A DNA stretch of 64,000 nucleotides from Halopseudomonas salegens (GCF_900105655.1 NZ_LT629787.1:2232001-2296000); one strand, 5' to 3'; shown: positions 48,687 through 57,128, counted from the first letter of the stretch. The notes: generated by a model not told the origin, from the sequence alone. Translations and numbers: made by a program.

Positions 48687-49304
48687 ATGAGCAAGCCTTA
48701 TGTGCGTCTTGATAAAAATGATGCGGCTGTACTGTTGGTCGATCACCAGACCGGACTGCTGTCATTGGTCAGAGATATTGACCCGGACCGGTTCAAGAAC
48801 AATGTGCTGGCACTGGCGAAGTACTTCGAGCTGCCTACCATTCTGACCACCAGTTTCGAGGCGGGACCGAATGGGCCCTTGGTACCAGAGCTCAAGGAGA
48901 TTTTTCCTGACGCGCCGTACATCGCTCGGCCAGGTCAGATCAATGCCTGGGACAACGAAGACTTTGTCGCGGCGGTGAAAGCTACCGGCAAGAAGCAATT
49001 GATCATTGCGGGCGTGGTAACGGAGGTCTGCGTTGCTTTCCCTACCCTGTCCGCGCTGGCCGAGGATTTCGACGTATTTGTGGTGACAGATGCGTCCGGC
49101 ACCTTCAATGCGCTGACGCGTGATTCCGCCTGGGATCGCATGTCTTCAGCCGGCGCGCAACTGATCACCTGGTTTGGTGTTGCCTGCGAGTTGCACCGCG
49201 ATTGGCGGAACGACGTGGAAGGCCTGGGGCAATTGTTCTCGAATCATATTCCGGACTACCGGAACCTGATCAACAGCCATACCGCATTTACCGCCGGCAA
49301 GTAG
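48687..49304 (+). CDS. isochorismatase-family hydrolase, YcaC-like
   Basis: A cysteine hydrolase of 205 residues. The catalytic Asp is Asp19 in LLVDHQTGL and the nucleophile Cys115 in AGVVTEVCVAFPT; the cis-peptide before VTEVC is typical of the family. It resembles YcaC, whose substrate is unknown. The ATG at 48687 follows an AAGGAG site. It is divergent from, and probably regulated by, the adjacent LysR protein. A REP-like palindrome lies 11 bp after its stop. Confidence 0.92.
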   Translation: MSKPYVRLDKNDAAVLLVDHQTGLLSLVRDIDPDRFKNNVLALAKYFELPTILTTSFEAGPNGPLVPELKEIFPDAPYIARPGQINAWDNEDFVAAVKATGKKQLIIAGVVTEVCVAFPTLSALAEDFDVFVVTDASGTFNALTRDSAWDRMSSAGAQLITWFGVACELHRDWRNDVEGLGQLFSNHIPDYRNLINSHTAFTAGK

Positions 49305-49315
49305 CAGAACGTGGA

Positions 49316-49370
49316 GGTCAGGTCTTGTTCCTTGCCCGGATGGCTACAGGCAATCGTCAAGGCCTGGCCC
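49316..49370. repeat. REP-like palindrome, paired
   Basis: Arms GGTCAGGTCTTGTTCCTTGCC and GGCAATCGTCAAGGCCTGGC around a 12-base loop. It lies between the convergent hydrolase and cadR genes, where it may also serve as a 3'-end hairpin. Confidence 0.8.
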
Positions 49371-49398
49371 TTGTTTCGTTACCCACTGCAGCGGATGG

Positions 49399-49851
49399 TT
49401 AGTGACGGTGGCTTTTACCAACATGTGTATGGCCATCGCCTGGCGGCGTACTGACACCGCCTGAGGTGTTCAAGCGCTGAAGGATGCCGCACTCATCGAC
49501 ACCGCGCCCGGAAGCACAACGATGCCGTAAATCCAGCAGTTGTTGTTCCAGCACCAGCAAACTGGCCATCCGCACTTGTACATGCCGGATATGTTCATCT
49601 ACCAGGCTATTCACACCTTCACAGTTTTCTTCGGGATTATCCATCAGCGCCAGCAAACGTCTAATCTCGTTCAGGGTCATGTCCAGCGTTCGACAGTTAC
49701 GAATAAACGTCAGCCGCTCAAGGTGCTCACGGGAGTAAAGCCGGTAATTGGATTCGCTACGCGCCGGGGCAGGCAAGAGCCCTTCATTCTCGTAATAGCG
49801 AATCGTTTCAACCTGGCAATCCGTTAGTCTGGCCAGCTCTCCAATTTTCAT
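49399..49851 (-). CDS. cadR: Cd(II)/Pb(II)-responsive MerR-family regulator
   Basis: A 150-residue MerR-type activator. The helix-turn-helix is KIGELARLTDCQVETIRYYE-like at the N-terminus. The metal-site cysteines typical of CadR are present: one in NPEENCEGVN and two in the C-terminal loop (HRCASGRGVDEC). The tail is His-rich (GDGHTHVGKSHRH), also a CadR feature. It is divergent from the cadmium-type P-type ATPase, with a matching operator between them. Confidence 0.95.
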   Translation of the reverse strand: MKIGELARLTDCQVETIRYYENEGLLPAPARSESNYRLYSREHLERLTFIRNCRTLDMTLNEIRRLLALMDNPEENCEGVNSLVDEHIRHVQVRMASLLVLEQQLLDLRHRCASGRGVDECGILQRLNTSGGVSTPPGDGHTHVGKSHRH

Positions 49852-49873
49852 AACCTGCCTCGTCGATAAACGC

Positions 49874-49905
49874 TTGACCCTATAGTGGCTTCAGGGTGTT
49901 CACTT
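49874..49905 (+). promoter_or_regulatory. CadR-regulated cadA promoter
   Basis: TTGACC (-35, 49874-49879) is followed after about 20 bp by TCACTT (-10-like). The long spacer carries the dyad ACCCTATAGTGGCTTCAGGGT (49877-49897). Overlong spacer plus dyad is the MerR-class promoter design, and the dyad resembles the known Pseudomonas cadR operator closely. CadR should repress without metal and activate with it by DNA distortion. Confidence 0.9.
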
Positions 49906-49933
49906 AGCATACATCATCAACGAGGATACCCAC

Positions 49934-52153
49934 ATGGATGGCTGCTGCGATAACGCACAAAAATCTCAAGCGGTTATAAAGAGCGGATGTTGCGACCCCA
50001 ACGACGCCGCGATCTCCTCTGCGGGCACGCAGGCTGAACCCTTGGCCACTGCAGGGCAAACCCGAATCAGAATCGACCAAATGGACTGCCCCACGGAAGA
50101 AAAACTGATCCGCGACAAGCTATCGTCCCTGCCTGGCGTCACTGATTTGGGATTCAACCTGATTCAACGCGTACTGACCGTCCGCCACTCTGAGAGTGCG
50201 CTGCCAGCAGTCCTTGCCGCTATTCGCGACCTCGGCTTCACGCCAGTGGTTGAGGGCTCAGCAACAGCCAACGAAGAGGCGCAAACTGCCCCGCGCAAGA
50301 AAGCCTGGTGGCCTTTGGCGCTATCAGGTGTGGCCGCCGTATCGGCCGAACTGCTGCACTTTACCCAGCTGGCACCAGAATGGGTAGTCGCTGGCATAGC
50401 CCTGTTCGCCATTTTGCTGTGCGGCCTGACAACCTATAAAAAGGGCTGGGTTGCCCTGAAGAACGGTAACCTGAACATCAATGCTCTGATGAGTATCGCA
50501 GTGACCGGCGCGGTGATGATAGGGCAATGGCCGGAAGCCGCCATGGTCATGTTTCTCTTTACCGTCGCCGAGTTGATCGAAGCCAAATCGCTTGATCGGG
50601 CGCGCAATGCCATACGGGGGTTGATGGATTTAACGCCAGAGCGGGCCACGGTGAAGCAGCCCGACGGCACATGGCTTGAAGTAGACATCAAGAACGTCGC
50701 CATAGGAGCGCAACTCAGGGTTCGGCCAGGCGAGCGTATCGGCCTCGATGGCGAGGTCACTGCCGGTCACTCCACCATCAACCAGGCGCCCATCACCGGA
50801 GAAAGCCTGCCGGTAGAGAAAACCACCGGCGACCCGGTTTTTGCGGGAACCATCAACCAGGGAGGCTCACTGGAGTACCGAGCCACGGCCGCCGCTGCCA
50901 ACACGACGCTGGCTCGCATCATTCACGCGGTTGAAGAAGCCCAGGGCTCACGTGCCCCGACCCAGCGCTTTGTCGACCAGTTTGCCAAAGTGTACACCCC
51001 GATAGTATTCCTGTTCGCACTCGCTATCGCCATTGTACCGCCGCTGTTTATGGCCGAACCCTGGTACGACTGGATCTATCGTGCCCTGGTATTGCTGGTC
51101 GTCGCTTGCCCTTGCGCCTTGGTCATTTCAACGCCCGTCACCATTGTCAGTGGTCTGGCTGCAGCCGCGCGCAAAGGTATCCTGATCAAAGGCGGTGTGT
51201 ATCTGGAAATCGGCGGCAAGCTTGGCTTCCTGGCACTCGACAAGACCGGAACCATTACCCATGGCAAGCCGGTGCAGACCGATTACATGCCCTTGGTCGA
51301 ACAGGGCTCGGATCGCTACCTTACCCATGCGGCCAGCCTGGCTAGCCGGTCCGATCATCCTGTTTCACTAGCGATAGCCAGGCATGGCTCTGACAAAGAG
51401 CCGACCTTAGCGGACGTGGAAGGATTCGAAGCGCTACCGGGTCGAGGTGTACGGGGCACTATTGACGGCACGCACTATCATCTGGGTAATCACCGCCTGG
51501 TGGAAGAGCTTGGTTTTTGCTCACTGGAGCTGGAAACAATCCTCGAGCGCCTCGAATGCCAGGGCAAAACAGTGGTCGTGCTGTGCGATGCGCAGCGAGC
51601 CGTAGCCCTGTTCGCTGTCGCCGATACAGTCAAAGACTCCAGCCAAGAGGCGATAAAAGAGCTGCATGCGCTGGGCGTGAAGACAACCATGCTGTCCGGC
51701 GACAATGCATACACTGCTGAAGCCATCGCAAAGCAGGTCGGTATTGACGAAGCGCGCGGCAACCTCCTCCCGGGTGACAAGCTACAAGCCGTTGAAGCAT
51801 TGCAAGCACGCGGCTACGTGGTCGGTATGGTCGGCGACGGCATCAATGATGCGCCCGCACTGGCGACCTCTGAAATTGGCTTTGCCATGGCTGCCGCGGG
51901 TTCGGACACTGCCATCGACACTGCGGATGTCGCATTGATGGACGACGACCTGCGCAAAATTCCGTCCTTCATCCGACTGTCCCGGCAAACAGCAGCCATC
52001 CTCAAGCAAAACATCATTCTGGCGTTAGGAATCAAGGCGCTGTTTCTCGTCATCACGCTATCGGGTCAGGCAACGATGTGGATGGCGGTGTTTGCTGATA
52101 TGGGCGTCAGTTTGTTGGTGGTGTTCAATGGCCTGCGCCTTCTGAAAAAGTAA
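49934..52153 (+). CDS. cadA: P1B-type ATPase exporting Cd/Zn/Pb
   Basis: Heavy-metal efflux pump of 739 residues. The N-terminus has Cys-Cys pairs (MDGCC, SGCC) and an HMA domain with MDCPTEE. Transmembrane metal site CPC is at residues 392-394, and the phosphorylation motif DKTGT starts at Asp436. The hinge motif is VGDGINDAPALA. Motif GESLPVEK lies in the actuator. These fit the Zn/Cd/Pb class. Controlled by the divergent CadR, and followed by the DUF3703 gene in one operon. Confidence 0.96.
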   Translation: MDGCCDNAQKSQAVIKSGCCDPNDAAISSAGTQAEPLATAGQTRIRIDQMDCPTEEKLIRDKLSSLPGVTDLGFNLIQRVLTVRHSESALPAVLAAIRDLGFTPVVEGSATANEEAQTAPRKKAWWPLALSGVAAVSAELLHFTQLAPEWVVAGIALFAILLCGLTTYKKGWVALKNGNLNINALMSIAVTGAVMIGQWPEAAMVMFLFTVAELIEAKSLDRARNAIRGLMDLTPERATVKQPDGTWLEVDIKNVAIGAQLRVRPGERIGLDGEVTAGHSTINQAPITGESLPVEKTTGDPVFAGTINQGGSLEYRATAAAANTTLARIIHAVEEAQGSRAPTQRFVDQFAKVYTPIVFLFALAIAIVPPLFMAEPWYDWIYRALVLLVVACPCALVISTPVTIVSGLAAAARKGILIKGGVYLEIGGKLGFLALDKTGTITHGKPVQTDYMPLVEQGSDRYLTHAASLASRSDHPVSLAIARHGSDKEPTLADVEGFEALPGRGVRGTIDGTHYHLGNHRLVEELGFCSLELETILERLECQGKTVVVLCDAQRAVALFAVADTVKDSSQEAIKELHALGVKTTMLSGDNAYTAEAIAKQVGIDEARGNLLPGDKLQAVEALQARGYVVGMVGDGINDAPALATSEIGFAMAAAGSDTAIDTADVALMDDDLRKIPSFIRLSRQTAAILKQNIILALGIKALFLVITLSGQATMWMAVFADMGVSLLVVFNGLRLLKK

Positions 52154-52170
52154 AACGGGGGAAGTTGAAG

Positions 52171-52533
52171 ATGAAAACAGCCTTGCAACTCGCCATTGCA
52201 CAAGCCTTTCAACAGGCTGAGTACGCCAAGCAGGAACAGCGCAGTGCAGACGCCTTTCAATGGTTAGAGCGCGCGCACATACTGACTCAGCGCCAACCTC
52301 TGCTGCATGCCAGATCACACTGGATGATGCTCGCGCTTGGCTGGCAGACAAATGATTATCGTGAAGTCGCGGGGCAAATACCTCGCATTGTCGCGGCACT
52401 GTTGTTCTCCAGAGTGTGGGTGCCCTTCGGAAATACCGGCCGCTCCAGAGTCAGTGCTTTCAAGCCAATGCCGATCTCTGCAGAGCTAAAGGAGTTGCTT
52501 TCGAACAGCGACAGGAATCCACCTCGTCGTTGA
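52171..52533 (+). CDS. DUF3703 family protein
   Basis: A 120-residue soluble protein of the DUF3703 family, which recurs in metal-resistance operons. Typical blocks are AFQWLERAHILTQRQPLLHARSHW cut by conserved His and Trp, and GWQTNDYREVAGQIPRI. Its role is unknown; linkage suggests an accessory in Cd/Zn handling. The ATG at 52171 has a GGGGGAAG site 17 bases after cadA; a TTG two codons upstream is less likely. Confidence 0.85.
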   Translation: MKTALQLAIAQAFQQAEYAKQEQRSADAFQWLERAHILTQRQPLLHARSHWMMLALGWQTNDYREVAGQIPRIVAALLFSRVWVPFGNTGRSRVSAFKPMPISAELKELLSNSDRNPPRR

Positions 52534-52561
52534 TTGTGCGCGGTGAGACTCAGGCTCTCGG

Positions 52562-52612
52562 ACTCAGCTCTTGTTTTGTGCTTGATTTAATACAGGCAAA
52601 AAACAAGGACTG
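52562..52612. repeat. REP-like palindrome, paired
   Basis: Arms CTCAGCTCTTGTTTTGTGC and GCAAAAAACAAGGACTG with a loop of about 15 bases. It fills the 79-bp gap between the convergent DUF3703 and rhomboid genes and touches the rhomboid stop codon. Confidence 0.78.
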
Positions 52613-53701
52613 CTAGCGTCTGACCTTCACTTCCGGACCCGCCAGGTGGGCCAGTAGCGGATTGGCCGTCCATACCCGTTGGCGCAGAGCGAAGCCGATC
52701 GCCAGGCCGGCGATGAAGCCGCCGACATGCGCCCAGTAGTCGATACCCTGTTGCCCCATGGCCATGCCGTAAAAGTTCAACGCCAACCAGATAGCGAAGT
52801 ACCACATAACCGCAAGCTTCTTCTGCCAGACGAAGAACATGAAGGTCATGCTGGCATTGGGGAACCACAGAATATACATGCCGAACAACCCGGCAATAGC
52901 GCCACTGGCACCGACAGACGGGATCTCTGACCCCAGGTTGGCCAGAACACTGACAAGCCCGGCCAGAATGCCACAAAGCAGGTAGAGCCCAAGAAAGCGC
53001 CAATGACCCAGGGCATCTTCCAGGTTATCCCCGATCACCCACAAAAAATACATATTGCCGATCAGGTGCATCAAGCTGCCATGCAGAAAGATCGCAGTGA
53101 CAAAGGCCCACCAGTGGCTACCCGCCTGAATGTCGGCTGGCGCTATGGCGAAGCCGCCAAAGACCCGCCCGGCCAGCACCGGATCAAAGCCGTAGGTCAG
53201 AAAGATCAGGGTATTGATGGCAATCAGCGCATAGGTCACCCAGGGGGTAATGCGCGGTTTGACGTTGTACTCCAGCGGCATGCGTGACAGCATCTGGAAG
53301 ATCCAGGTTTTCCAGTTCACTGTTTTGTTCATCTCGACCAGGGCATGTTTGATGGCCGAGGACTTGGCCACCTTGCACGCCGTGTCCTTCTCTACCCAGG
53401 CGCCATCGCAGCGCTGGCAGACGTCGATATCGACGTGAAAGTCGTTCAGCACATGGAACACCTGCAGCCGGGTGCCACAGTCCGGGCAATGTCGATGCGA
53501 CGGTTCCAGAGCCGGGCCCAGGTTGGCCACATAGTCGGCCTCTTCCACATGCTGACACTTGGCGGCGATAATGGCGTTGAGACTACCCCTCTCGAACCAC
53601 AACCCTCCGCACGTGTTGCAATTGTCGACTTCTTCACCCTCGTAGTAATTGACGGCAAGAGTCGTATTGACGCAATGGGGGCAATGCTTTTTCCCGGCCA
53701 T
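52613..53701 (-). CDS. rhomboid-family intramembrane protease with two N-terminal zinc ribbons
   Basis: A 362-residue membrane protein. Residues 1-110 hold two TFIIB-type zinc ribbons: Cys7, Cys10, Cys28, Cys31, and Cys72, Cys75, Cys95, Cys98, each with a CxxCGGLWxERG-like ending (CNTCGGLWFERG, CQRCDGAWVEK). From about residue 150 it is a six-helix rhomboid core with HGSLMHLIGNMYFLW (His207, His212, Asn216), catalytic Ser266 in GASGA and His325 in AHVGGF. The catalytic dyad looks complete. Natural substrates are unknown. Copy 3 of the upstream module lies in its promoter region. Confidence 0.9.
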   Translation of the reverse strand: MAGKKHCPHCVNTTLAVNYYEGEEVDNCNTCGGLWFERGSLNAIIAAKCQHVEEADYVANLGPALEPSHRHCPDCGTRLQVFHVLNDFHVDIDVCQRCDGAWVEKDTACKVAKSSAIKHALVEMNKTVNWKTWIFQMLSRMPLEYNVKPRITPWVTYALIAINTLIFLTYGFDPVLAGRVFGGFAIAPADIQAGSHWWAFVTAIFLHGSLMHLIGNMYFLWVIGDNLEDALGHWRFLGLYLLCGILAGLVSVLANLGSEIPSVGASGAIAGLFGMYILWFPNASMTFMFFVWQKKLAVMWYFAIWLALNFYGMAMGQQGIDYWAHVGGFIAGLAIGFALRQRVWTANPLLAHLAGPEVKVRR

Positions 53702-53765
53702 GGGTGCTTCCTTGATGATGTCCCTATCTGTGAGCTGGGCTTGATCTGCCTTCGCTCAAATGCAG

Positions 53766-53859
53766 TATCAGACGCAGCCCTGCATCTTACGACGCCTGGC
53801 CAAGCCGGACAATCGGACGCTGCCCAATATGAGAACCAGTTAACAGTTCAGCAAGAAAA
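53766..53859 (-). repeat. mobile-looking upstream module, copy 3 (core)
   Basis: About 94 bp matching the distal part of copies 1 and 2: CTTACGACGCCTGGC, GGACAATCGGACGC, CCAATATGAGAACCAGTTAA and CAGCAAGAAAA. It ends exactly at the egtD stop codon. It points toward the rhomboid gene, whose start is 64 bp away on the minus strand; the LysM start region present in copies 1 and 2 is absent. Confidence 0.8.
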
Positions 53860-54858
53860 TCACGGCGTCAGCTCAACCTGACCCTGGTTTCCCAGCAGCA
53901 CTACCGAAAACAGATTGTCCTCAGCCAGCCACCACTTCTCGGCCTGCCAGCCTGCCTCAGCAGCCAACTGTTGAAACTCCTCGGGGTGATACTTGTAGGA
54001 ATTTTCCGTGTGAATGGATTCGCCGATACGAAACTGGAAGTTCTCTTTGCCCAGGCGCACGGATTGTTCACTGCGACTGCACAAATGCATTTCGACGCGT
54101 CCCCGCTCACGGTTGTACCAGGCGCTGTGGTCAAAGTTGTCCGGCTCGAAATCAGCCCCCAACTCGCGGTTGATGCGCGTCAGAATATTCTTGTTGAAGC
54201 GTGCGGTTACACCTTCTCTATCGTTGTAGGCCCGATTGAGCACCTGCTCATCTTTTTTGGTATCCACCCCCAGCACCATGTAACTGCCATCACCCAGGGT
54301 TTTGCGGGCGCTTGCCAGAAAATGTATCGCAGAGGTCGGGTTCAAATTGCCGATGGTAGAGCCCGGGAAAAAGCCCATGGGCGTTGCCGCGCTCGGCGCC
54401 AATTCCAGAGGTTTGGTAAAATCACCTTCAATCGGTTGTATCTCCAGTGACGGATAGTGTTCCGCCAACAGCGCACAGGCATTGTGCAGATGGGCACCGG
54501 AAATATCGATGGCGGTAAACCTTCGAATCGCCGCCACGCCGTCAAGCAAGGGTTTGATCTTGTGCAAGGAGCCCGCGCCGAACTCGACCACATTCAGCCC
54601 TTCTGCCCCCCGGTCGGCAAAGTAATCATTCAGATCGGCGGCCACGTCTGGCAGCAGGTTGAGTTCAGTTCGATAGGGATAGTACTCATCGAGCTGACAG
54701 ATCTGGTCAAAATAATGCGACCCCAGCGCATCGTAAAAGTATTTCGGTGACAGCTGCTTCTGCCGTTGGCGCAACCCCGAGATCACATCCCGGTAAAATT
54801 CTCCGTCGATCGACTCAGCCACAGGCTTGGCCTGGGCACGGATGACTGTGGAGGACAT
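53860..54858 (-). CDS. egtD: L-histidine N(alpha)-methyltransferase EgtD
   Basis: SAM-dependent enzyme making hercynine from histidine, first step of ergothioneine synthesis. The 332-residue protein shows the EgtD signature SPKYFYDALGSHYFDQI, SAM motif VVEFGAGSLHKIKPLL, GFFPGSTIGNLNP and the C-terminal ESIHTENSYKY. The ATG at 54858 is chosen because homology starts there; the frame extends upstream into egtB without meaning. It lies 53 bp after egtB, so they form one operon. Confidence 0.95.
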   Translation of the reverse strand: MSSTVIRAQAKPVAESIDGEFYRDVISGLRQRQKQLSPKYFYDALGSHYFDQICQLDEYYPYRTELNLLPDVAADLNDYFADRGAEGLNVVEFGAGSLHKIKPLLDGVAAIRRFTAIDISGAHLHNACALLAEHYPSLEIQPIEGDFTKPLELAPSAATPMGFFPGSTIGNLNPTSAIHFLASARKTLGDGSYMVLGVDTKKDEQVLNRAYNDREGVTARFNKNILTRINRELGADFEPDNFDHSAWYNRERGRVEMHLCSRSEQSVRLGKENFQFRIGESIHTENSYKYHPEEFQQLAAEAGWQAEKWWLAEDNLFSVVLLGNQGQVELTP

Positions 54859-54911
54859 GGGCGCTCCCTCTGAAAGGTGTGAGTCATCATGGGCAGCTCG
54901 GCGCTTGTACC

Positions 54912-56180
54912 CTACCGGGCCAGGCGCAAGCCACTGAACTGCCAGCGTTGATGGGCGTAAAAAAAGTTGCGGTAGCTTGCGCGCATTTGCTGCTCGGCCG
55001 TGGCACAGGACCCACCTCGCAAGACCCACTGGTTGGCCATGAACTTGCCGTTGTATTCCGCCAGAGCACCGGCGGGCGGGGTAAAGCCCGGATAGGGACT
55101 GAAGCTGCTGGCGGTCCACTCCCAAACATCGCCGTACATCTGTTTCAGACCCGGCTCGGGCCCTGCCGGCTGCGGTTGCCAACGGTCGGCTTCGGCAAAG
55201 TGCCCACGCAGGGGTAGAGTGCCGGCAGCGCATTCCCACTCGAATTCCGTGGGCAATCGATACCCGGCCCAGCGGGCAAAGGCGTCGGCTTCGTAATAAC
55301 TGATGTGACATACCGGCGCCGCCGGATTGACCGGCAAGTAGCCACGCAACGTCAGTTGCTGCCACTGCTGCTCACGCCACTGCCAATACAGCGGAGCCTG
55401 CCAGCCCTCGCTCTGACAATGGCTCCAGCCGTCGGACAACCACAACTCCGGGCGACGATAGCCACCGTCTTCAATAAACGCCAACCACTCACCGTTGCTG
55501 ACCGGGCTGTTGCGCAGCTGAAAAGGCTGGAGAAACACCTGATGCCTGGGCTGTTCACAGTCGTAGGCAAACCCCTGTTCCGCATCGGTACCCACCTCGA
55601 CCAGACCACCGGCGAAGGAGCTGAAGCCGGTATCCGGGGCCTCCGACGATCGCGCCCCGGCGCCCAGCCCGAAGCCGGTAAAGGCATAAGGATTGCATGA
55701 CAGGGCATGCTTGATGTCGGTGAGAATCAGTTCCTGGTGCTGCATTTCATGGTGCAGGCCGATGGTCACGCCAGCGCGCACATCGGGGCTGGCTGAGGCC
55801 AGCAGCTGCTCCATCGCGCGATCCACCCGGGCGCGATAGTCCAGGACTTTCGCCAGAGAAGGCCGGGACAGCAAACCGCGCACCGGCCGCGGGTGACGCT
55901 CACCGATAGTGTCGTAGTAGGAGTTGAACAGGTATTGGTAGGCCGGGTCGACACAACGATAACCGGGCAGGTGAGGCTGAAGCAGAAAGGTCTCAAAAAA
56001 CCAGGTGGTATGCGCCAGGTGCCATTTGGTCGGACTGGCGTCGGGCATGGACTGCAGCAGCATGTCCTCATCACTGAGATCACGGGTCAGTTCCAGGGTT
56101 CGCGCACGCACCCTGAGATAGTCGCTTGAGGCATCCCGAAGATCAGCTCGACCAACATCAAGATCAGTGTCCAAAAACAT
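54912..56180 (-). CDS. egtB: EgtB-type hercynine sulfoxide synthase
   Basis: Non-heme iron enzyme joining hercynine to a thiol donor. The 422-residue protein has an N-terminal DinB-like domain with the iron ligands His54 in KWHLAHTTW and HxxxHxE (His144, His148, Glu150). The C-terminal formylglycine-generating-enzyme-like domain shows RLPTEFEWECAA, GDVWEWTASSF and LRGGSC. Ribosome site AGGATG supports the ATG at 56180; an ATG at 56204 with GGAG is possible. Whether cysteine or gamma-glutamylcysteine is used cannot be told; no egtC is seen. Confidence 0.93.
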   Translation of the reverse strand: MFLDTDLDVGRADLRDASSDYLRVRARTLELTRDLSDEDMLLQSMPDASPTKWHLAHTTWFFETFLLQPHLPGYRCVDPAYQYLFNSYYDTIGERHPRPVRGLLSRPSLAKVLDYRARVDRAMEQLLASASPDVRAGVTIGLHHEMQHQELILTDIKHALSCNPYAFTGFGLGAGARSSEAPDTGFSSFAGGLVEVGTDAEQGFAYDCEQPRHQVFLQPFQLRNSPVSNGEWLAFIEDGGYRRPELWLSDGWSHCQSEGWQAPLYWQWREQQWQQLTLRGYLPVNPAAPVCHISYYEADAFARWAGYRLPTEFEWECAAGTLPLRGHFAEADRWQPQPAGPEPGLKQMYGDVWEWTASSFSPYPGFTPPAGALAEYNGKFMANQWVLRGGSCATAEQQMRASYRNFFYAHQRWQFSGLRLAR

Positions 56181-56313
56181 GGTGTCATCCTTACCTGCGT
56201 CCATGCTCCGCCCGCAAAGATCCTGCGCCTGGCTACCGTCGCCAAAGCGGTGCACGTTCATGAAGGCGAAGCCGTAACAGAAAAGCTGTCGTTGTCATTG
56301 GCTGTGTCAGGGC

Positions 56314-56319
56314 ATTATA
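56314..56319 (-). promoter_or_regulatory. possible -10 element of the egtB-egtD operon
   Basis: On the minus strand a perfect TATAAT lies 133 bp before the chosen egtB start and downstream of the DUF1456 gene. No good -35 is visible at 16-18 bp, so this is only a candidate. Confidence 0.35.
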
Positions 56320-56355
56320 GACGCCCAGAAAAATCTCGGTGGCAGGCCTGGCGAT

Positions 56356-56838
56356 TTATTGCAGCTCTGGATCAATCTCGCCCGGCCTTGATTGCAGCTG
56401 AATGCCGAGCAAAAACCTGCGAAGGATCTGATCCTTGCATTCTCGATAATTCTTGTTCCCCGGCTTGCGAAAAAAAGCACTTAATTCATGCTTGCTGAGC
56501 CGAAAGTCAGCCAACTCCAACAAGTGTAGAACACCTTCAGCCTGTAAATTGAGCGCGATCCGCAATTTCTGCAACACCATATTATTGTTAAGGCGCTCTT
56601 CCAGCGGAGGCTGCGCCCCGTCGCGCTTGCCACGCTTGAAGATAATAAAACCATTGAGAAAAGCGGCCATTTCACGGTCATTCATCTCGAGAAAACCGTC
56701 GTCTTCCTCCCTTTTCAACCAGGCGACTACCTGCTCTTCGGTCACGTCAATATCGGCCAGGGCGATGATGCCGACCACTGCGCTGTCTTTTAAGTCAAAC
56801 GCATAACGCAAGCGGCGTAAAATATCATTGTTGGTCAA
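56356..56838 (-). CDS. DUF1456 (YehS) family protein
   Basis: A 160-residue protein with two copies of the DUF1456 domain. The first is NDILRRLRYAFDLKDSAVV, the second NNMVLQKLRIALNLQAEGVL with LSKHELSAFFRKPGNKNYREC. Function is unknown; the fold is helical. It lies upstream of egtB on the same strand but a promoter candidate separates them. Confidence 0.92.
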   Translation of the reverse strand: MTNNDILRRLRYAFDLKDSAVVGIIALADIDVTEEQVVAWLKREEDDGFLEMNDREMAAFLNGFIIFKRGKRDGAQPPLEERLNNNMVLQKLRIALNLQAEGVLHLLELADFRLSKHELSAFFRKPGNKNYRECKDQILRRFLLGIQLQSRPGEIDPELQ

Positions 56839-56879
56839 TGTTCAATTCCTGATTTGCAGAGCAGCCAGACGTCCAACCC

Positions 56880-57128
56880 TTAACTGTAAAAGACTTCAAC
56901 CTTGCCCTTCAGCTTAATCAGCAATGGCTGCCCGCGGCGGTCCCGGGCTTTGGGGGACGGCGTTTTTATCCAGCCTTCGCTGATGCAATATTCCTCGACG
57001 TTGGTACGCTCCTTACCGTTCAACAGAATGCCAACGTCATTTTCGAAAATAGCTTCTACATAATACGGGCTGCTGGGGTTGGTCGAGAGTCTGTCGGGCA
57101 AAGGAGGTAGCGATTCAGTATCGGTCAT
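56880..57128 (-). CDS. DUF3297 family protein
   Basis: A small basic-acidic protein of 82 residues matching the DUF3297 family (LPDRLSTNPSSPYYVE, GILLNGKERTNVEEYCISE, GWIKTPSPKARDRRG). Its role is unknown. It is 41 bp upstream of the DUF1456 gene in the same orientation and may be co-transcribed. Confidence 0.9.
   Translation of the reverse strand: MTDTESLPPLPDRLSTNPSSPYYVEAIFENDVGILLNGKERTNVEEYCISEGWIKTPSPKARDRRGQPLLIKLKGKVEVFYS

Noticed and set aside
44066..53859. Upstream modules as integron attC sites with gene cassettes
   Set aside because: Copies share orientation and lie between small accessory genes, but they lack the GTTRRRY/RYYYAAC core sites and a matching arm structure, spacing is irregular with several genes per interval, and no integrase is seen.
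53345..53881. 178-residue plus-strand frame opposite the rhomboid gene start
   Set aside because: Antisense to the conserved zinc ribbons and then through module copy 3; no ribosome site or homology.
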